DNA from: an uncultured Planctomycetia bacterium
GTDB taxonomy: Bacteria > Planctomycetota > Phycisphaerae > FEN-1346 > JAACEH01
Reading direction: 5' to 3'
Length of the DNA stretch: 64,000 nt
Assembly (NCBI GenBank): GCA_903929765.1
Contig: CAIYVX010000055.1
Coordinates: forward strand, 1 to 64,000
The notes under the pieces are model-generated. The model was not told the origin of the DNA. It saw only the letters and a program-made list of their open reading frames with translations, and searched no databases. Both the position numbers and the translations under genes were made by a program. The stretch's first letter is position 1, and the number at the start of each line of letters is the position of its first letter. Positions 32,355 through 40,395 of the stretch are shown here, piece by piece.

Positions 32355-34810
32355 GACTTTGGTTTCTCCGAACCACGTTCCGCCTGTTCGAGTGCGTAGA
32401 GGTAGATATTAGCGGCCATGCTCAGCGCGGTTTCGGAAGCATAGCCCTTGCAGTGCCAGATCGGGGTGCCGAGCAACGGCAAAAACGTGTCGTACGGGCT
32501 GACGATGACCGCCCAGCGCTCGCCGAGGCGGGAGCCGATCAGTTTGATCTTGTTCACCCCGTCCTCTCGCAAGGTCTGGCGAAACTTGGGATTGGTCAGC
32601 GGTTCCCCACGCTCCCGGTAAACCAGGCCGGTGAAGATCGGACTCTCCTCCTCGATCCCCGCCGGCACGGCCTCGGGCACGATCATCTGGGCCAGCGCTC
32701 TGGCCCGCTCGCCGGCCTTGGCGTCGCCCATGACCGCGTTGATGACCACCGTGCCACCCTTGCCCGCATAAGCCTTCAGACTGTTGATGAGGGCCTCGGG
32801 GGCGGTAGACTCGCCGCGCACGTTGACCCAGACCACCGGACACTCTCGCGGCTCGATTTCCTCGGCCTTAACCGCCTGCACGGAACTAATCATCACCCGC
32901 CCCTGGCCGGCGAGTTTGTCGCTCAGCCGCTCGATGGCGTAATCCTCGCTCAACCAGTTTTCACCGAGATGCACCAGACCGATCTTCTTCGCCACGTCGG
33001 CTTTCTGCTGCCGCCCGACAAACACCGGCCGCAGCCGGGTTTTCAGCGGTTCGCCGGCGGTGGCATAGAAGAAAATGTTCCTCCCGAGCGTGAACGACTG
33101 CCACGATTTGAGCATGTCCATGTGCTGCCAGGCGGTCGCCTGGTCGTGGGCCAGCAGGATGGCCACGGTTCGCGTGCCGTCGTCCATGGCCCAGACCGGC
33201 CCGACGGCTTTCTGGTCCCGCTCGGCCGCCAGCCCCTGGACGACGGGATGGTCCGGGGACATCTTCGTCCAGACGTAGCTGTGGGCTCCGGCGACTTTTC
33301 CTTCCGGAAAAGCATCCTCCAGCATCGTCTTGAAACTGTCGGCGAACTGCACGCTCGACGTCGTCGCTTCCCCGACAATCAGGCCGCCGCGCAGCACGTA
33401 CTCGCGCATTTTCCCCACCGTCTCGGGCGACAGTTTCAGCGGCTGAATGCCGTTGATGAACAGCACCGGTGAGTCGAGAAATTCGCTGACCGGCCGGTCG
33501 ACGCCGACAATCTGCCAGGACATCCGCTGTTCCAACTGCGTCACCAGGTAGCGCGTCAGATTGGCCATGTCGCGCGGGGCGCAGTCCCAGTCGGTCCCCG
33601 GCCGCTCCAGCTTGTTGAACGTAACCGGCACACGGCCGCGCGTCAGGAACAACAGGTAGAAAGCCGCCTGAACATCGTTGCCATAGGCCCCGCCGTAGCC
33701 CGACTTCGGCGACGCGACCCGGCTGGAGATTTCCGCTACCCCTTCGCGGAACCAATCGTGTTCCCCAATGTATTTCCGTCCGCTGGCCAGACCGATTCGC
33801 TGAATCCCGAAGGCCAGATAACCGTCTTGGGTATACTCCGGCGTCAGCCGCTTGGCGAGCCACTGGAGGCCGAGATCGGCCTTCTCGAACACCGTCGTCT
33901 GCGGACGCGGTTTGCCGGGATCCATCTTCGGGGCATAGACCTCGTCCATCAGGATGTACAGGCTGGCCACCCCGGCCGCCGTCATGGTCATCGTGCTTTC
34001 GACATCCGGCGTGGCCACGGCCGTATAGATCCAGCCATTGTCGGCACACTGCCGGTCCACCCATTGCTTCTCGATCGGCTTCCACGACGCGGCGATGGCC
34101 CGCGTCACGGTCGGCCACTCCGTCGCCACGTTGAAAACCGCACTCGCGCTCGAACTCGCACTCGTACTCGCTCTCGCAGCCGACGTGGCCGTTCGAGAAA
34201 CCGTGGGCTTGCCGCTCGTCGCCGCCGGCGCGATCTTGCGCCCGGCGCCGAAGCCGGCCCAATCGGCTTCCCAAAGCGCCAGCAATCCGTACTGCGAACA
34301 ACTGTTGTCGCCGGTCCGGTTCGGGCCGCCGTAGTCCCACGCGCCGCTTGCCGGCAGATTCCGCGTCAGCCACTGGAGATCCTTGACGATCTGCGTCTCG
34401 TACTCGGCGCGCTGGGCGAAACGATAGGCCTGGGACAGCGCCATAACGCGGACGGAGTAGCAATAGCTGTCGTGCATGTCGGCCGCCATCAGCGCCTTGA
34501 GTGCTTTGTCCATCCGGGGGTCGCCGACCTTGACACCCGCCTCCAGCAGGGCCAGGGTGGCCAGGGCTGTCGTGCCCCCCACCTTGCGATCATAGTGCGA
34601 ACCGATCACGTTTTCCCACGAGCCGTCGTCCCGCTGACGCGTCCAGAGATAGTTGGTCAATCGTTCCATCGCCTTGTCGACGTCTGCGTCGGTGGTGACG
34701 AATTGCAGGTCGAGCGCGCGCGCCTCCCGTGGACCCGCCGCCAGCGCAACAATGGCCAGCGCCAGGACAAGCGCAAAAGTCAAAGGCAACCGTTGGTCTC
34801 TGGTAGGCAT
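32351..34810 (-). CDS. Secreted alpha-toroid-DUF4159 protein
   Basis: 819 residues from the ATG whose complement is at 34808-34810. AGGAGG lies 12 bases upstream and a signal peptide (LPLTFALVLALAIVALAAG...ARA) follows directly. The frame is open upstream, but those residues are basic and not protein-like. Residues about 40-430 form a prenyltransferase/cyclase-fold toroid (TRQRDDGSWENV, ASGAWDYGGPN); residues about 440-640 match DUF4159 (LFINGIQPLKLSPETVGKM, a GxxxxF fold related to glutamine-amidotransferase-like and VWA-associated gene sets), and a second similar half follows. A translated hexanucleotide-like repeat (SASSSASAV region) interrupts the toroid. This fusion is common in planctomycetes; function unknown. 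Confidence 0.8.
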   Translation of the reverse strand: MPTRDQRLPLTFALVLALAIVALAAGPREARALDLQFVTTDADVDKAMERLTNYLWTRQRDDGSWENVIGSHYDRKVGGTTALATLALLEAGVKVGDPRMDKALKALMAADMHDSYCYSVRVMALSQAYRFAQRAEYETQIVKDLQWLTRNLPASGAWDYGGPNRTGDNSCSQYGLLALWEADWAGFGAGRKIAPAATSGKPTVSRTATSAARASTSASSSASAVFNVATEWPTVTRAIAASWKPIEKQWVDRQCADNGWIYTAVATPDVESTMTMTAAGVASLYILMDEVYAPKMDPGKPRPQTTVFEKADLGLQWLAKRLTPEYTQDGYLAFGIQRIGLASGRKYIGEHDWFREGVAEISSRVASPKSGYGGAYGNDVQAAFYLLFLTRGRVPVTFNKLERPGTDWDCAPRDMANLTRYLVTQLEQRMSWQIVGVDRPVSEFLDSPVLFINGIQPLKLSPETVGKMREYVLRGGLIVGEATTSSVQFADSFKTMLEDAFPEGKVAGAHSYVWTKMSPDHPVVQGLAAERDQKAVGPVWAMDDGTRTVAILLAHDQATAWQHMDMLKSWQSFTLGRNIFFYATAGEPLKTRLRPVFVGRQQKADVAKKIGLVHLGENWLSEDYAIERLSDKLAGQGRVMISSVQAVKAEEIEPRECPVVWVNVRGESTAPEALINSLKAYAGKGGTVVINAVMGDAKAGERARALAQMIVPEAVPAGIEEESPIFTGLVYRERGEPLTNPKFRQTLREDGVNKIKLIGSRLGERWAVIVSPYDTFLPLLGTPIWHCKGYASETALSMAANIYLYALEQAERGSEKPKS
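34141..34184. repeat. Short tandem repeat of a CTCGNN hexamer
   Basis: About seven degenerate copies of CTCG followed by two variable bases (CTCGCG, CTCGAA, CTCGCA, CTCGTA, CTCGCT). On the coding (minus) strand it gives a Ser/Ala run in the DUF4159 protein. In-frame copy-number change would alter only linker length. Confidence 0.75.
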
Positions 34811-34949
34811 CGTTCGAGCAAACCTCCTCTTTGCGGCGCCATGTCCCGCCGGCATGTGTTCCTGCTGACGCTTCGTCGACAACCTTACGGCCGCCGGCAC
34901 GCGCCTATTTGGCCTCTGCCCAGCACCGTTTCCAGGCTTTCTCGCCGCC

Positions 34950-34978
34950 ATTATGACACATCCCCCCTGGGAGTTCAA
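34950..34978 (-). promoter_or_regulatory. Sigma-70-type promoter of the DUF4159-TPR operon
   Basis: Read on the minus strand: TTGAAC (34978-34973), a 17-base spacer, CATAAT (34955-34950). The transcript would start near 34943, leaving a 5' leader of about 130 bases before the start codon at 34810. The leader shows no clear riboswitch fold to me. Confidence 0.55.
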
Positions 34979-35010
34979 CCCCTCCCTCTGAGTGAAGTGT
35001 CGGAATCACT

Positions 35011-35039
35011 TTGACGTAATTCGCGACGGCTGCTACTAT
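35011..35039 (+). promoter_or_regulatory. Sigma-70-type promoter of the tRNA-Thr-like gene
   Basis: TTGACG at 35011-35016, 17-base spacer, TACTAT at 35034-35039. The expected start is near 35046-35047, at the proposed 5' end of the tRNA-Thr-like gene. Confidence 0.65.
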
Positions 35040-35046
35040 TATGTCC

Positions 35047-35104
35047 GCTGGTCTCCGGTTTTGTAAACCGGTGGTTGTCGGTTCGAGTCCGACCGCCGGC
35101 TCCA
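35047..35104 (+). pseudogene. tRNA-Thr(TGT)-like gene apparently lacking the D arm
   Basis: The 3' half is canonical: anticodon stem CCGGT/ACCGG with loop TTTGTAA (anticodon TGT), T arm GTCGG-TTCGAGT-CCGAC, acceptor strand CGCCGGC, discriminator T and encoded CCA. Immediately 5' of the anticodon stem are only GCTGGTCT bases; GCTGGT can pair with the acceptor 3' strand using two G-T pairs, leaving no room for a D arm. An alternative 5' half starting at 35029 pairs poorly and lacks the GG of a D loop. Either a deletion has removed the D arm, an assembly gap occurred, or this is a remnant. Order Thr-Tyr matches a common bacterial tRNA cluster. Confidence 0.6.
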
Positions 35105-35147
35105 CTCACACTTATAGGTAAGTCTTAACCTGCCGGTCGAAACCGCC

Positions 35148-35176
35148 TTGACGTTTGAGGCCTGGGTTGCTAGAAT
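35148..35176 (+). promoter_or_regulatory. Sigma-70-type promoter of tRNA-Tyr
   Basis: TTGACG at 35148-35153, 17-base spacer, TAGAAT at 35171-35176; expected start near 35183, giving a leader of about 40 bases before the tRNA. The -35 hexamer and spacing are the same as at the tRNA-Thr-like promoter. Confidence 0.65.
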
Positions 35177-35224
35177 CCTGACCGTCGCATCCTGACAAGT
35201 GAAGAAACAGCCGGCTCAACCGGT

Positions 35225-35309
35225 GGGCGGATTCCCGAGCGGTCAAAGGGGACAGACTGTAAATCTGTTGGCTCAGCCTTCGGAGGTTCGAATCCTTCTC
35301 CGCCCACCA
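35225..35309 (+). tRNA. tRNA-Tyr (anticodon GTA)
   Basis: Class II tRNA. Acceptor GGGCGGA pairs with TCCGCCC; anticodon stem ACAGA/TCTGT with loop CTGTAAA gives GTA; a long variable arm (GGCTCAGCC) and T arm GGAGG-TTCGAAT-CCTTC follow. CCA encoded at 35307-35309. Confidence 0.95.
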
Positions 35310-35346
35310 TTTTTTGTCCCTTTAACCGCAGAGGCAAATTTCCGCC

Positions 35347-36867
35347 ATGAAAATCAATGGCGAAGACTATCGGCGGCGCGTGCTGGGCTGCTGGATGGGC
35401 AAGAACATCGGCGGCACTCTCGGCGCGCCGTTCGAGTTTTTCCGGCAGACTAACGACGTCAAATTCTATACCCAGAACCTGGGCGGCGAGCCGCTCCCCA
35501 ACGACGATCTCGATTTGCAACTCCTCTGGCTCATCGCCCTGGAAAATCGCGGCTTGAATCTCACGGCCCACACCCTGGCTGAATACTGGTGCCTCTATGT
35601 GACGCCGCACTGGTCGGAGTACGGCACGGCGAAGGTGAATCTGCGGTCCGGTCTGCCGCCGCCGTGGTCGGGCACTTGCGGCAACGATTGGAAACACAGT
35701 TGCGGCGCGTTCATCCGGTCGGAAATCTGGGCCTGCATCGCGCCGGGTTTGCCGGAAGTGGCGGCGCGGTATGCCGTGGAAGACGCCATTGTCGATCACG
35801 GCGACGGCGAGGGCAGTTGGGGCGAGGTGTTTTTCGCGGCTTTGGAAAGCGCGGCCTTTGTCTGTGACGACATCGAAGCCCTGATCGAAATCGGCCTCTC
35901 CTACATTCCGAGCGAGAGCGCCATGGCCGCCGCGGTGCGCACGGCGGTCGAGGCTCATCGCTCCGGCCAGGGCTGGCGCGAGGCTCGCGACGAAATTCTC
36001 CGGCAGCATCGCGGTTCGACCCTGTTCAACCTGCCGGGGCGGACCAGCCCGGAGGATCGGGCCAAAGGCTTCGATCAGGGCCGGCTCGGATTTGATGCCC
36101 CCTCAAACGTCGCTCTGACGGTGCTGGCCCTGCTCGAAGGCGGCCACGACTTCGGCCGCGTCGTGACGACGGCGGTCAATTGCGGCGAAGACACCGATTG
36201 CACCGCGGCGACGGCCGGGGCCCTCTTCGGTCTGATGCACGGCATCGAGGCGATTCCGCAGAAGTGGATCGAACCGATTGGCCGGCGGATCAAAACGCTT
36301 TGCATCAACCTCGGCGACATCGGCGGCCAGGTGCCGCAAACGGTTGACGAGTTGACCGAGCGGACAGAGCAGATCGCCCACCAGGTGCTGGCGCGGCAGG
36401 AGCGGCTCGACAAGCTCAGCTTCCCCGGCGAGAAAGAAGTGCCGGCAGAGGCCCTGGCCGCGCTGCGGGGCACGGAGTCCGTGCGGAGGGACTTGGCGGC
36501 GAGCATGACCCAGGCCCGCTATCGGTTCGACTATTACACGGTTGACGTCGGTATCGACGGCGGCCCGCGCATCCGCAACGGCGAAGCGAAAACCGTCCGG
36601 CTGACGATCCGCAACAACGGCAACGAACATTCCCATCTGCTGGTCCGGTGGCATGTGCCGGACGGCTGGCGCGTCGAGCCGGCCCACGAGGGCGAAGTGC
36701 TGGTTCTGCCGTCGATTATGTCCGGGCCGACGACCCAGGTCTTCACGGTTCATGCCGGCGAGTTGACGGGCCTGGTGGCCCGATGCCTGGTGGAACTGGC
36801 CATCGACTGCCGGCCGACGGTCATGGCGGTCCCGGTGGTTTTTGCCAACGGCAACTTTGGTTCGTAA
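35347..36867 (+). CDS. ADP-ribosylglycohydrolase family protein with C-terminal domain
   Basis: 506 residues. Residues 1-330 belong to the DraG/ADP-ribosylglycohydrolase fold: CWMGKNIGGTLGAPFE near the N terminus, PNDDLDLQLLWL, and the Mg-binding CGEDTDCTAATAGAL near residue 280. In this fold acidic residues bind two metal ions and hydrolyse ADP-ribose-protein bonds, but many bacterial members have other or unknown substrates. A helical linker and a beta-rich C-terminal domain of about 130 residues (TVRLTIRNNGNEHSHLLVRW) resembling a CARDB/NEW3-type fold are added. No signal peptide, so cytoplasmic. It begins 38 bases after tRNA-Tyr and may share its transcript. The epimerase follows after 31 bases. 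Confidence 0.8.
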   Translation: MKINGEDYRRRVLGCWMGKNIGGTLGAPFEFFRQTNDVKFYTQNLGGEPLPNDDLDLQLLWLIALENRGLNLTAHTLAEYWCLYVTPHWSEYGTAKVNLRSGLPPPWSGTCGNDWKHSCGAFIRSEIWACIAPGLPEVAARYAVEDAIVDHGDGEGSWGEVFFAALESAAFVCDDIEALIEIGLSYIPSESAMAAAVRTAVEAHRSGQGWREARDEILRQHRGSTLFNLPGRTSPEDRAKGFDQGRLGFDAPSNVALTVLALLEGGHDFGRVVTTAVNCGEDTDCTAATAGALFGLMHGIEAIPQKWIEPIGRRIKTLCINLGDIGGQVPQTVDELTERTEQIAHQVLARQERLDKLSFPGEKEVPAEALAALRGTESVRRDLAASMTQARYRFDYYTVDVGIDGGPRIRNGEAKTVRLTIRNNGNEHSHLLVRWHVPDGWRVEPAHEGEVLVLPSIMSGPTTQVFTVHAGELTGLVARCLVELAIDCRPTVMAVPVVFANGNFGS

Positions 36868-36898
36868 TGTTTTCCAAATTATCTCATCGAGGAGCGTC

Positions 36899-37855
36899 AT
36901 GGCAGCAACGTGGCTGATCACCGGCGGCGGCGGATTCATCGGATCGCACCTGGCCCGGGCGGCGCTCGCTCTGGGCCATCGCGTCCGCGTGGTCGATAAT
37001 TTCTCCACCGGGTTCCGAGAAAATCTCGACGAAATCCTCTCCGACATCGAACTGCTCGAAGGCGATATCCGCGACGCGGAAGTTTGCCGCCAGGCCTGCA
37101 CCGGCGTCGAAGTGGTGCTGCACGAGGCCGCGGTGCCCAGCGTGCCGCGCAGCATGAAAGATCCTCAGACGAGCTTCGAGGCCAATGTCGTCGGGACGCA
37201 CAACATGCTTCTGGCGGCGCGGGAGGCCGGGGTGCGGCGGTTCGTCCTGGCCGCCAGTTCCAGCGCCTACGGCGCCAACGAGGAACTGCCCAAACGCGAG
37301 ACGATGCCGGTGCTGCCCCTGAGTCCCTATGCGGCCAGCAAGGCCGTCGGCGAAATCTACGCCTCCGCCTTCTACCGCTCCTTCGGCCTGCAGACCCTCA
37401 GCCTGCGCTATTTCAACGTCTTCGGCCCGCGGCAGGATCCGACCAACCAATATGCCGGGGTCATTGCGGCCTTCGCTTCGCGGATGCTGCGCGGCCAGCG
37501 GCCGGTCATTTACGGCGACGGCTCGCAGTCGCGCGACTTCACCTTCGTCGATAACGTGGTCCAGGCCAACCTGCTCGCGGCCACGGCGGCCGAGACGCAC
37601 GGCGAGGTGGTCAACATCGGCTGCGGCGAGGCCATCGACCTGAACCGCATGGTCCGCGATTTCAACGAAGTGCTGGGGACGCATCTGGAGCCGGTTTACG
37701 AACCGCCCCGGGCCGGCGACGTGAAACACTCTCTGGCCGACATCAGTGCGGCGGCGAAGCTGTTGGGGTACAAACCGGCGGTGCGGTTCGCCGAGGGTTT
37801 GCGGCGCACGATTGCCTGGTATGCCGAGGCCGAAAAATCCGAACGCAAATCTTGA
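36899..37855 (+). CDS. NAD-dependent UDP-sugar 4-epimerase-like protein (extended SDR)
   Basis: 318 residues. The NAD-binding GGGGFIGSHL lies near residue 10; the catalytic set is Ser in ASSSAYG and YxxxK in YAASK; RYFNVFGPRQDP is the substrate-loop motif of the WbpP/Gne group of UDP-GlcNAc or UDP-glucose epimerases. ATG 36899 follows GAGGAG. It should act in the cytoplasm to supply sugar nucleotides for surface glycans. It is convergent with the LABN gene 7 bases downstream. Confidence 0.88.
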   Translation: MAATWLITGGGGFIGSHLARAALALGHRVRVVDNFSTGFRENLDEILSDIELLEGDIRDAEVCRQACTGVEVVLHEAAVPSVPRSMKDPQTSFEANVVGTHNMLLAAREAGVRRFVLAASSSAYGANEELPKRETMPVLPLSPYAASKAVGEIYASAFYRSFGLQTLSLRYFNVFGPRQDPTNQYAGVIAAFASRMLRGQRPVIYGDGSQSRDFTFVDNVVQANLLAATAAETHGEVVNIGCGEAIDLNRMVRDFNEVLGTHLEPVYEPPRAGDVKHSLADISAAAKLLGYKPAVRFAEGLRRTIAWYAEAEKSERKS

Positions 37856-37862
37856 GGGCGAA

Positions 37863-38207
37863 TCACACGGCCGTGCCGTCGTCCGGGTCGACCGCTTTGC
37901 CCTCGGCCAGGGCTTTCTTATGCCGCACGGCGATGATGATGTTGCGGACGTACATGACCAGGCCGCCCGCCTGGCCGCAGACGATGACCCAGTCGGGATG
38001 GCCCTGCTCGCGGCTGGCGGCATAGATCAGAATCATCACTCCGCCGCCGATGCTCAGATACCAAAAGGCCATGGGCACGACGGTCCGTTTGGCCTTTTCG
38101 GTGGCCAGCCATTGCACCAGGAACCGGCAGAAAAAAATCCCCTGGCCGAGAAAGCCGAAGACCAGCCAGAAGTTAAGATCCGGGAGTTGCGGCAGCGCTA
38201 GGGCCAT
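37863..38207 (-). CDS. Stand-alone LABN membrane protein
   Basis: 114 residues from the ATG complemented at 38205-38207; AGGAGG lies 8-13 bases before it. Three hydrophobic helices with FFCRFLVQWLATEKAKRTVVP and FWYLSIGGGVMILIYA match the lipid-A-disaccharide synthase N-terminal (LABN) domain. Single-domain LABN proteins occur widely next to glycosyltransferase genes; their role is unproven, possibly lipid or sugar-carrier handling at the inner membrane. Its frame is open 69 codons upstream, but that stretch lacks coding character. Stop codons of this gene and the epimerase face each other. Confidence 0.85.
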   Translation of the reverse strand: MALALPQLPDLNFWLVFGFLGQGIFFCRFLVQWLATEKAKRTVVPMAFWYLSIGGGVMILIYAASREQGHPDWVIVCGQAGGLVMYVRNIIIAVRHKKALAEGKAVDPDDGTAV

Positions 38208-38373
38208 TGGTGAGCCTCCTGTCGTTAATGTTGTATCTTGGGCCACATCGTAGAAGAAGCCTCGGCTTTGGTCAACCCGGAAGGTGGGCGTCCCGGCCTG
38301 GCCGGCGGCCTTGTGGCCTCTGCCCATCGGCGGCCCTGTCGTTTTTTCTCGCATCATTCTATTTCCGGCGTTA

Positions 38374-38379
38374 TATAAT
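38374..38379 (+). promoter_or_regulatory. Probable -10 element for the small secreted protein gene
   Basis: TATAAT within an AT-rich GTTATATAATG, 55 bases before the start codon. No convincing -35 at 16-18 bases. A small CCGCC/GGCGG hairpin follows in the leader. Confidence 0.4.
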
Positions 38380-38434
38380 GTCCGCCGCGCTTGGCGGGTC
38401 AGACCGGTTTTCACAACACTATAAGGGAGAGGAC

Positions 38435-38992
38435 ATGAAAAGTTTTCTGCGACTGGCGGCTCTGGCGAGCCTGGTGCTTGTGGTTCTGTTCACTGGGGCC
38501 TGGGCCGATGACTCGGCGGTCAGGGCAGAGAGCGGTTCAGCCGCGCCCGCCGTTGCCGTCACAACAGCGACCGCCGCGAACGTCCCGAGCGGCGCTGCGG
38601 CTACCGACGCGAAAACTTTCCAGGAGGAAGCGGCGGCGCAGGTTCTGCCCGCGCGACCGGCGGCCCTGCTGATTCAGACGGCGCTCGACAATGTCAATCG
38701 CCTCGAATTGACCGAAGATCAGGTCAAGGCTCTGACCGTCTTGCTGGCCGTCGCCAAAGAACCGTCGGTGCCGCAATCCGCTGTGCCGGCCGTCGTTTTT
38801 CCGGAAGGCACGCCGCCCGCTGAAGCCATAAGAGTGCCGGCCGATGATCGGGAGAACCACCTTCGCGTCGAGTTGATGAAGATTCTGAAGGGCCTCCAAC
38901 CGAAACGCCTGGCCGGGATCGTCAATAAACTGCCCGCCGCTCCGGCCACGTCGGCGACCGCGCCGCAATCCGCCGCGCCAGCGTCAAAATAA
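38435..38992 (+). CDS. Small secreted protein of unknown function
   Basis: 185 residues from ATG 38435, preceded by GGGAGAGG. A clear Sec signal (LRLAALASLVLVVLFTGAWA) leads into an Ala/Thr/Ser-rich stretch. A helical segment (LLIQTALDNVNRLELTEDQVKALTVLL) is followed by a proline-rich loop, another helix (HLRVELMKILKGLQPKRLAGIV) and an Ala-rich tail. No cysteines or catalytic motif. Probably periplasmic. It may be co-transcribed with the dehydrogenase gene 35 bases downstream. I do not recognise a family. Confidence 0.6.
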   Translation: MKSFLRLAALASLVLVVLFTGAWADDSAVRAESGSAAPAVAVTTATAANVPSGAAATDAKTFQEEAAAQVLPARPAALLIQTALDNVNRLELTEDQVKALTVLLAVAKEPSVPQSAVPAVVFPEGTPPAEAIRVPADDRENHLRVELMKILKGLQPKRLAGIVNKLPAAPATSATAPQSAAPASK

Positions 38993-39027
38993 TTTATCAA
39001 GTAATTCAAACAGAAAGGTAACGGAAC

Positions 39028-40299
39028 ATGCAAATCGTCAAGCCCGGTGGTCATCGGTTGTTCGAGAAGGATCCGCAAACGGCAGCGCTCGTGTCGGAGA
39101 TGCTGCTGGAACTGGAACGCGACGGCCTCGATGCCGTGCGCAAGTTCAGCACCAAACTCGACGCCTGGAATCCGACGAGTTTTGAACTGACCAAAAAACA
39201 AATCGCCGAGGCCACCGCCCAGCTTTCCGAGCAGGCCATCCGCGACACCGATTTCTGCCAGGACAACGTGCGCTGCTTCGCCCAGGCCCAGCTCAAAACC
39301 ATGCTGCCGCTCGAGACGGAAGTTCGCCCCGGCGTTATCCTCGGCCACAAGCACATTCCGGTCAACGCCGCCGGCAGCTACGTTCCCGGCGGGCGCTATC
39401 CGATGTTCGGCTCGGCCCAGATGAGCATCATCCCGGCCAAGGTCGCCGGCGTGAAGTCGGTCGTCGCCTGCACCCCGCCGGTCAAAGGGCAGGGCTTCTA
39501 TCCCGCCACGGTTCACGCCATGGCCCGGGCCGGGGCCGACCGCGTCTTCGTCCTGGGCGGCGTTCAGGCTTTCGCCCTGATGGCTTTCGGCATGGGCGAA
39601 GTCCAACCCGCCGACATCCTCTGCGGCGCCGGCAACAAGTTCGTCGCCGAAGCCAAGCGGCAACTCTTCGGCCGCTGCGGCATCGACCTGCTGGCCGGCC
39701 CGACCGAAATTCTGGTCATCGCCGACGACACCGCCGACCCGGCCCTCGTGGCCTGCGACCTCCTCGGCCAGGCCGAGCACGATCCCAACAGCGGCGTCTG
39801 CCTGATTACGTTGAGCGTTGGGTTCGCCAGGAAGTGCATCGCCGAGGTCGAGAAGCAGTTGGCCGTCCTGCCGACGCGCGAAATCGCCTCGCAGTCCTGG
39901 GGCGCCAACGGCATCGTCTATGCCGCAGATTCGCCCGAAGAGGCCGTCAACCTGAGCGACGACTACGCCCCGGAGCATCTCGAACTCCACGTCAAGGAAC
40001 TCGATTGGTACTTCGAACGCCTGACCAACTACGGCTCGCTCTTCATCGGCGAAGAGACCACCGTGGCCTACGGCGACAAGACCATCGGCACCAACCACAT
40101 CCTGCCCACCAGCCGCTCGGCCCGTTACACCGGCGGCCTCTGGGTCGGCAAGTTCCTCAAGACCTGCACCTACCAGCGGATGACGCCTGCCGCCAGCCGC
40201 CTCGTGGCCGAAGTCACCGAGCGGCAGTGCGACCTCGAGCACATGCTGGCCCACGGCCTCACCGCCCGCGCCCGCATCGAACGCTATAAGAACGCCTGA
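39028..40299 (+). CDS. Histidinol-dehydrogenase-family enzyme, HpsN-like
   Basis: 423 residues. The HisD fold and active-site set are present: Zn ligand region QAEHDP, catalytic Glu-His in APEHLEL, the Asp of YGDKTIGTNH, and a C-terminal DLEHMLAHGL. Two signatures, LGHKHIPVNAAGSYVPGG and ARYTGGLWVGKFLKTCTYQ, fit the 2,3-dihydroxypropanesulfonate dehydrogenase (HpsN) branch better than HisD of histidine biosynthesis as I recall them. It would oxidise an alcohol in two NAD-dependent steps; substrate could be a sulfonated or other polyol, but histidinol is not excluded. AAAGGTAACGGA precedes the ATG. The next gene is convergent. hisF lies 7 kb away, with no other his gene. Confidence 0.78.
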   Translation: MQIVKPGGHRLFEKDPQTAALVSEMLLELERDGLDAVRKFSTKLDAWNPTSFELTKKQIAEATAQLSEQAIRDTDFCQDNVRCFAQAQLKTMLPLETEVRPGVILGHKHIPVNAAGSYVPGGRYPMFGSAQMSIIPAKVAGVKSVVACTPPVKGQGFYPATVHAMARAGADRVFVLGGVQAFALMAFGMGEVQPADILCGAGNKFVAEAKRQLFGRCGIDLLAGPTEILVIADDTADPALVACDLLGQAEHDPNSGVCLITLSVGFARKCIAEVEKQLAVLPTREIASQSWGANGIVYAADSPEEAVNLSDDYAPEHLELHVKELDWYFERLTNYGSLFIGEETTVAYGDKTIGTNHILPTSRSARYTGGLWVGKFLKTCTYQRMTPAASRLVAEVTERQCDLEHMLAHGLTARARIERYKNA

Positions 40300-40308
40300 G
40301 AGAATGTG

Positions 40309-40365
40309 CCACGGCGGGTCTTGCCCGCCGTGCTGAAGCACGTAGGTCGGGCCCTGGCCCGACAT
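40309..40365. terminator. Twin hairpins between convergent genes (repeat family G)
   Basis: CACGGCGGG/CCCGCCGTG and GTCGGGCC/GGCCCGAC hairpins lie in the 96-base gap between two converging genes. They resemble the other dispersed palindromes and could end transcripts from both sides, although no long T run follows. Confidence 0.5.
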
Positions 40366-40395
40366 CTTTGCTGACCGCGGAACAGGTTTTCGCCT

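Noticed and set aside
35029-35104. Full-length tRNA-Thr beginning at 35029
   Set aside because: The 5' seven bases mismatch the acceptor strand at two positions with two G-T pairs, and the would-be D loop lacks the conserved GG.
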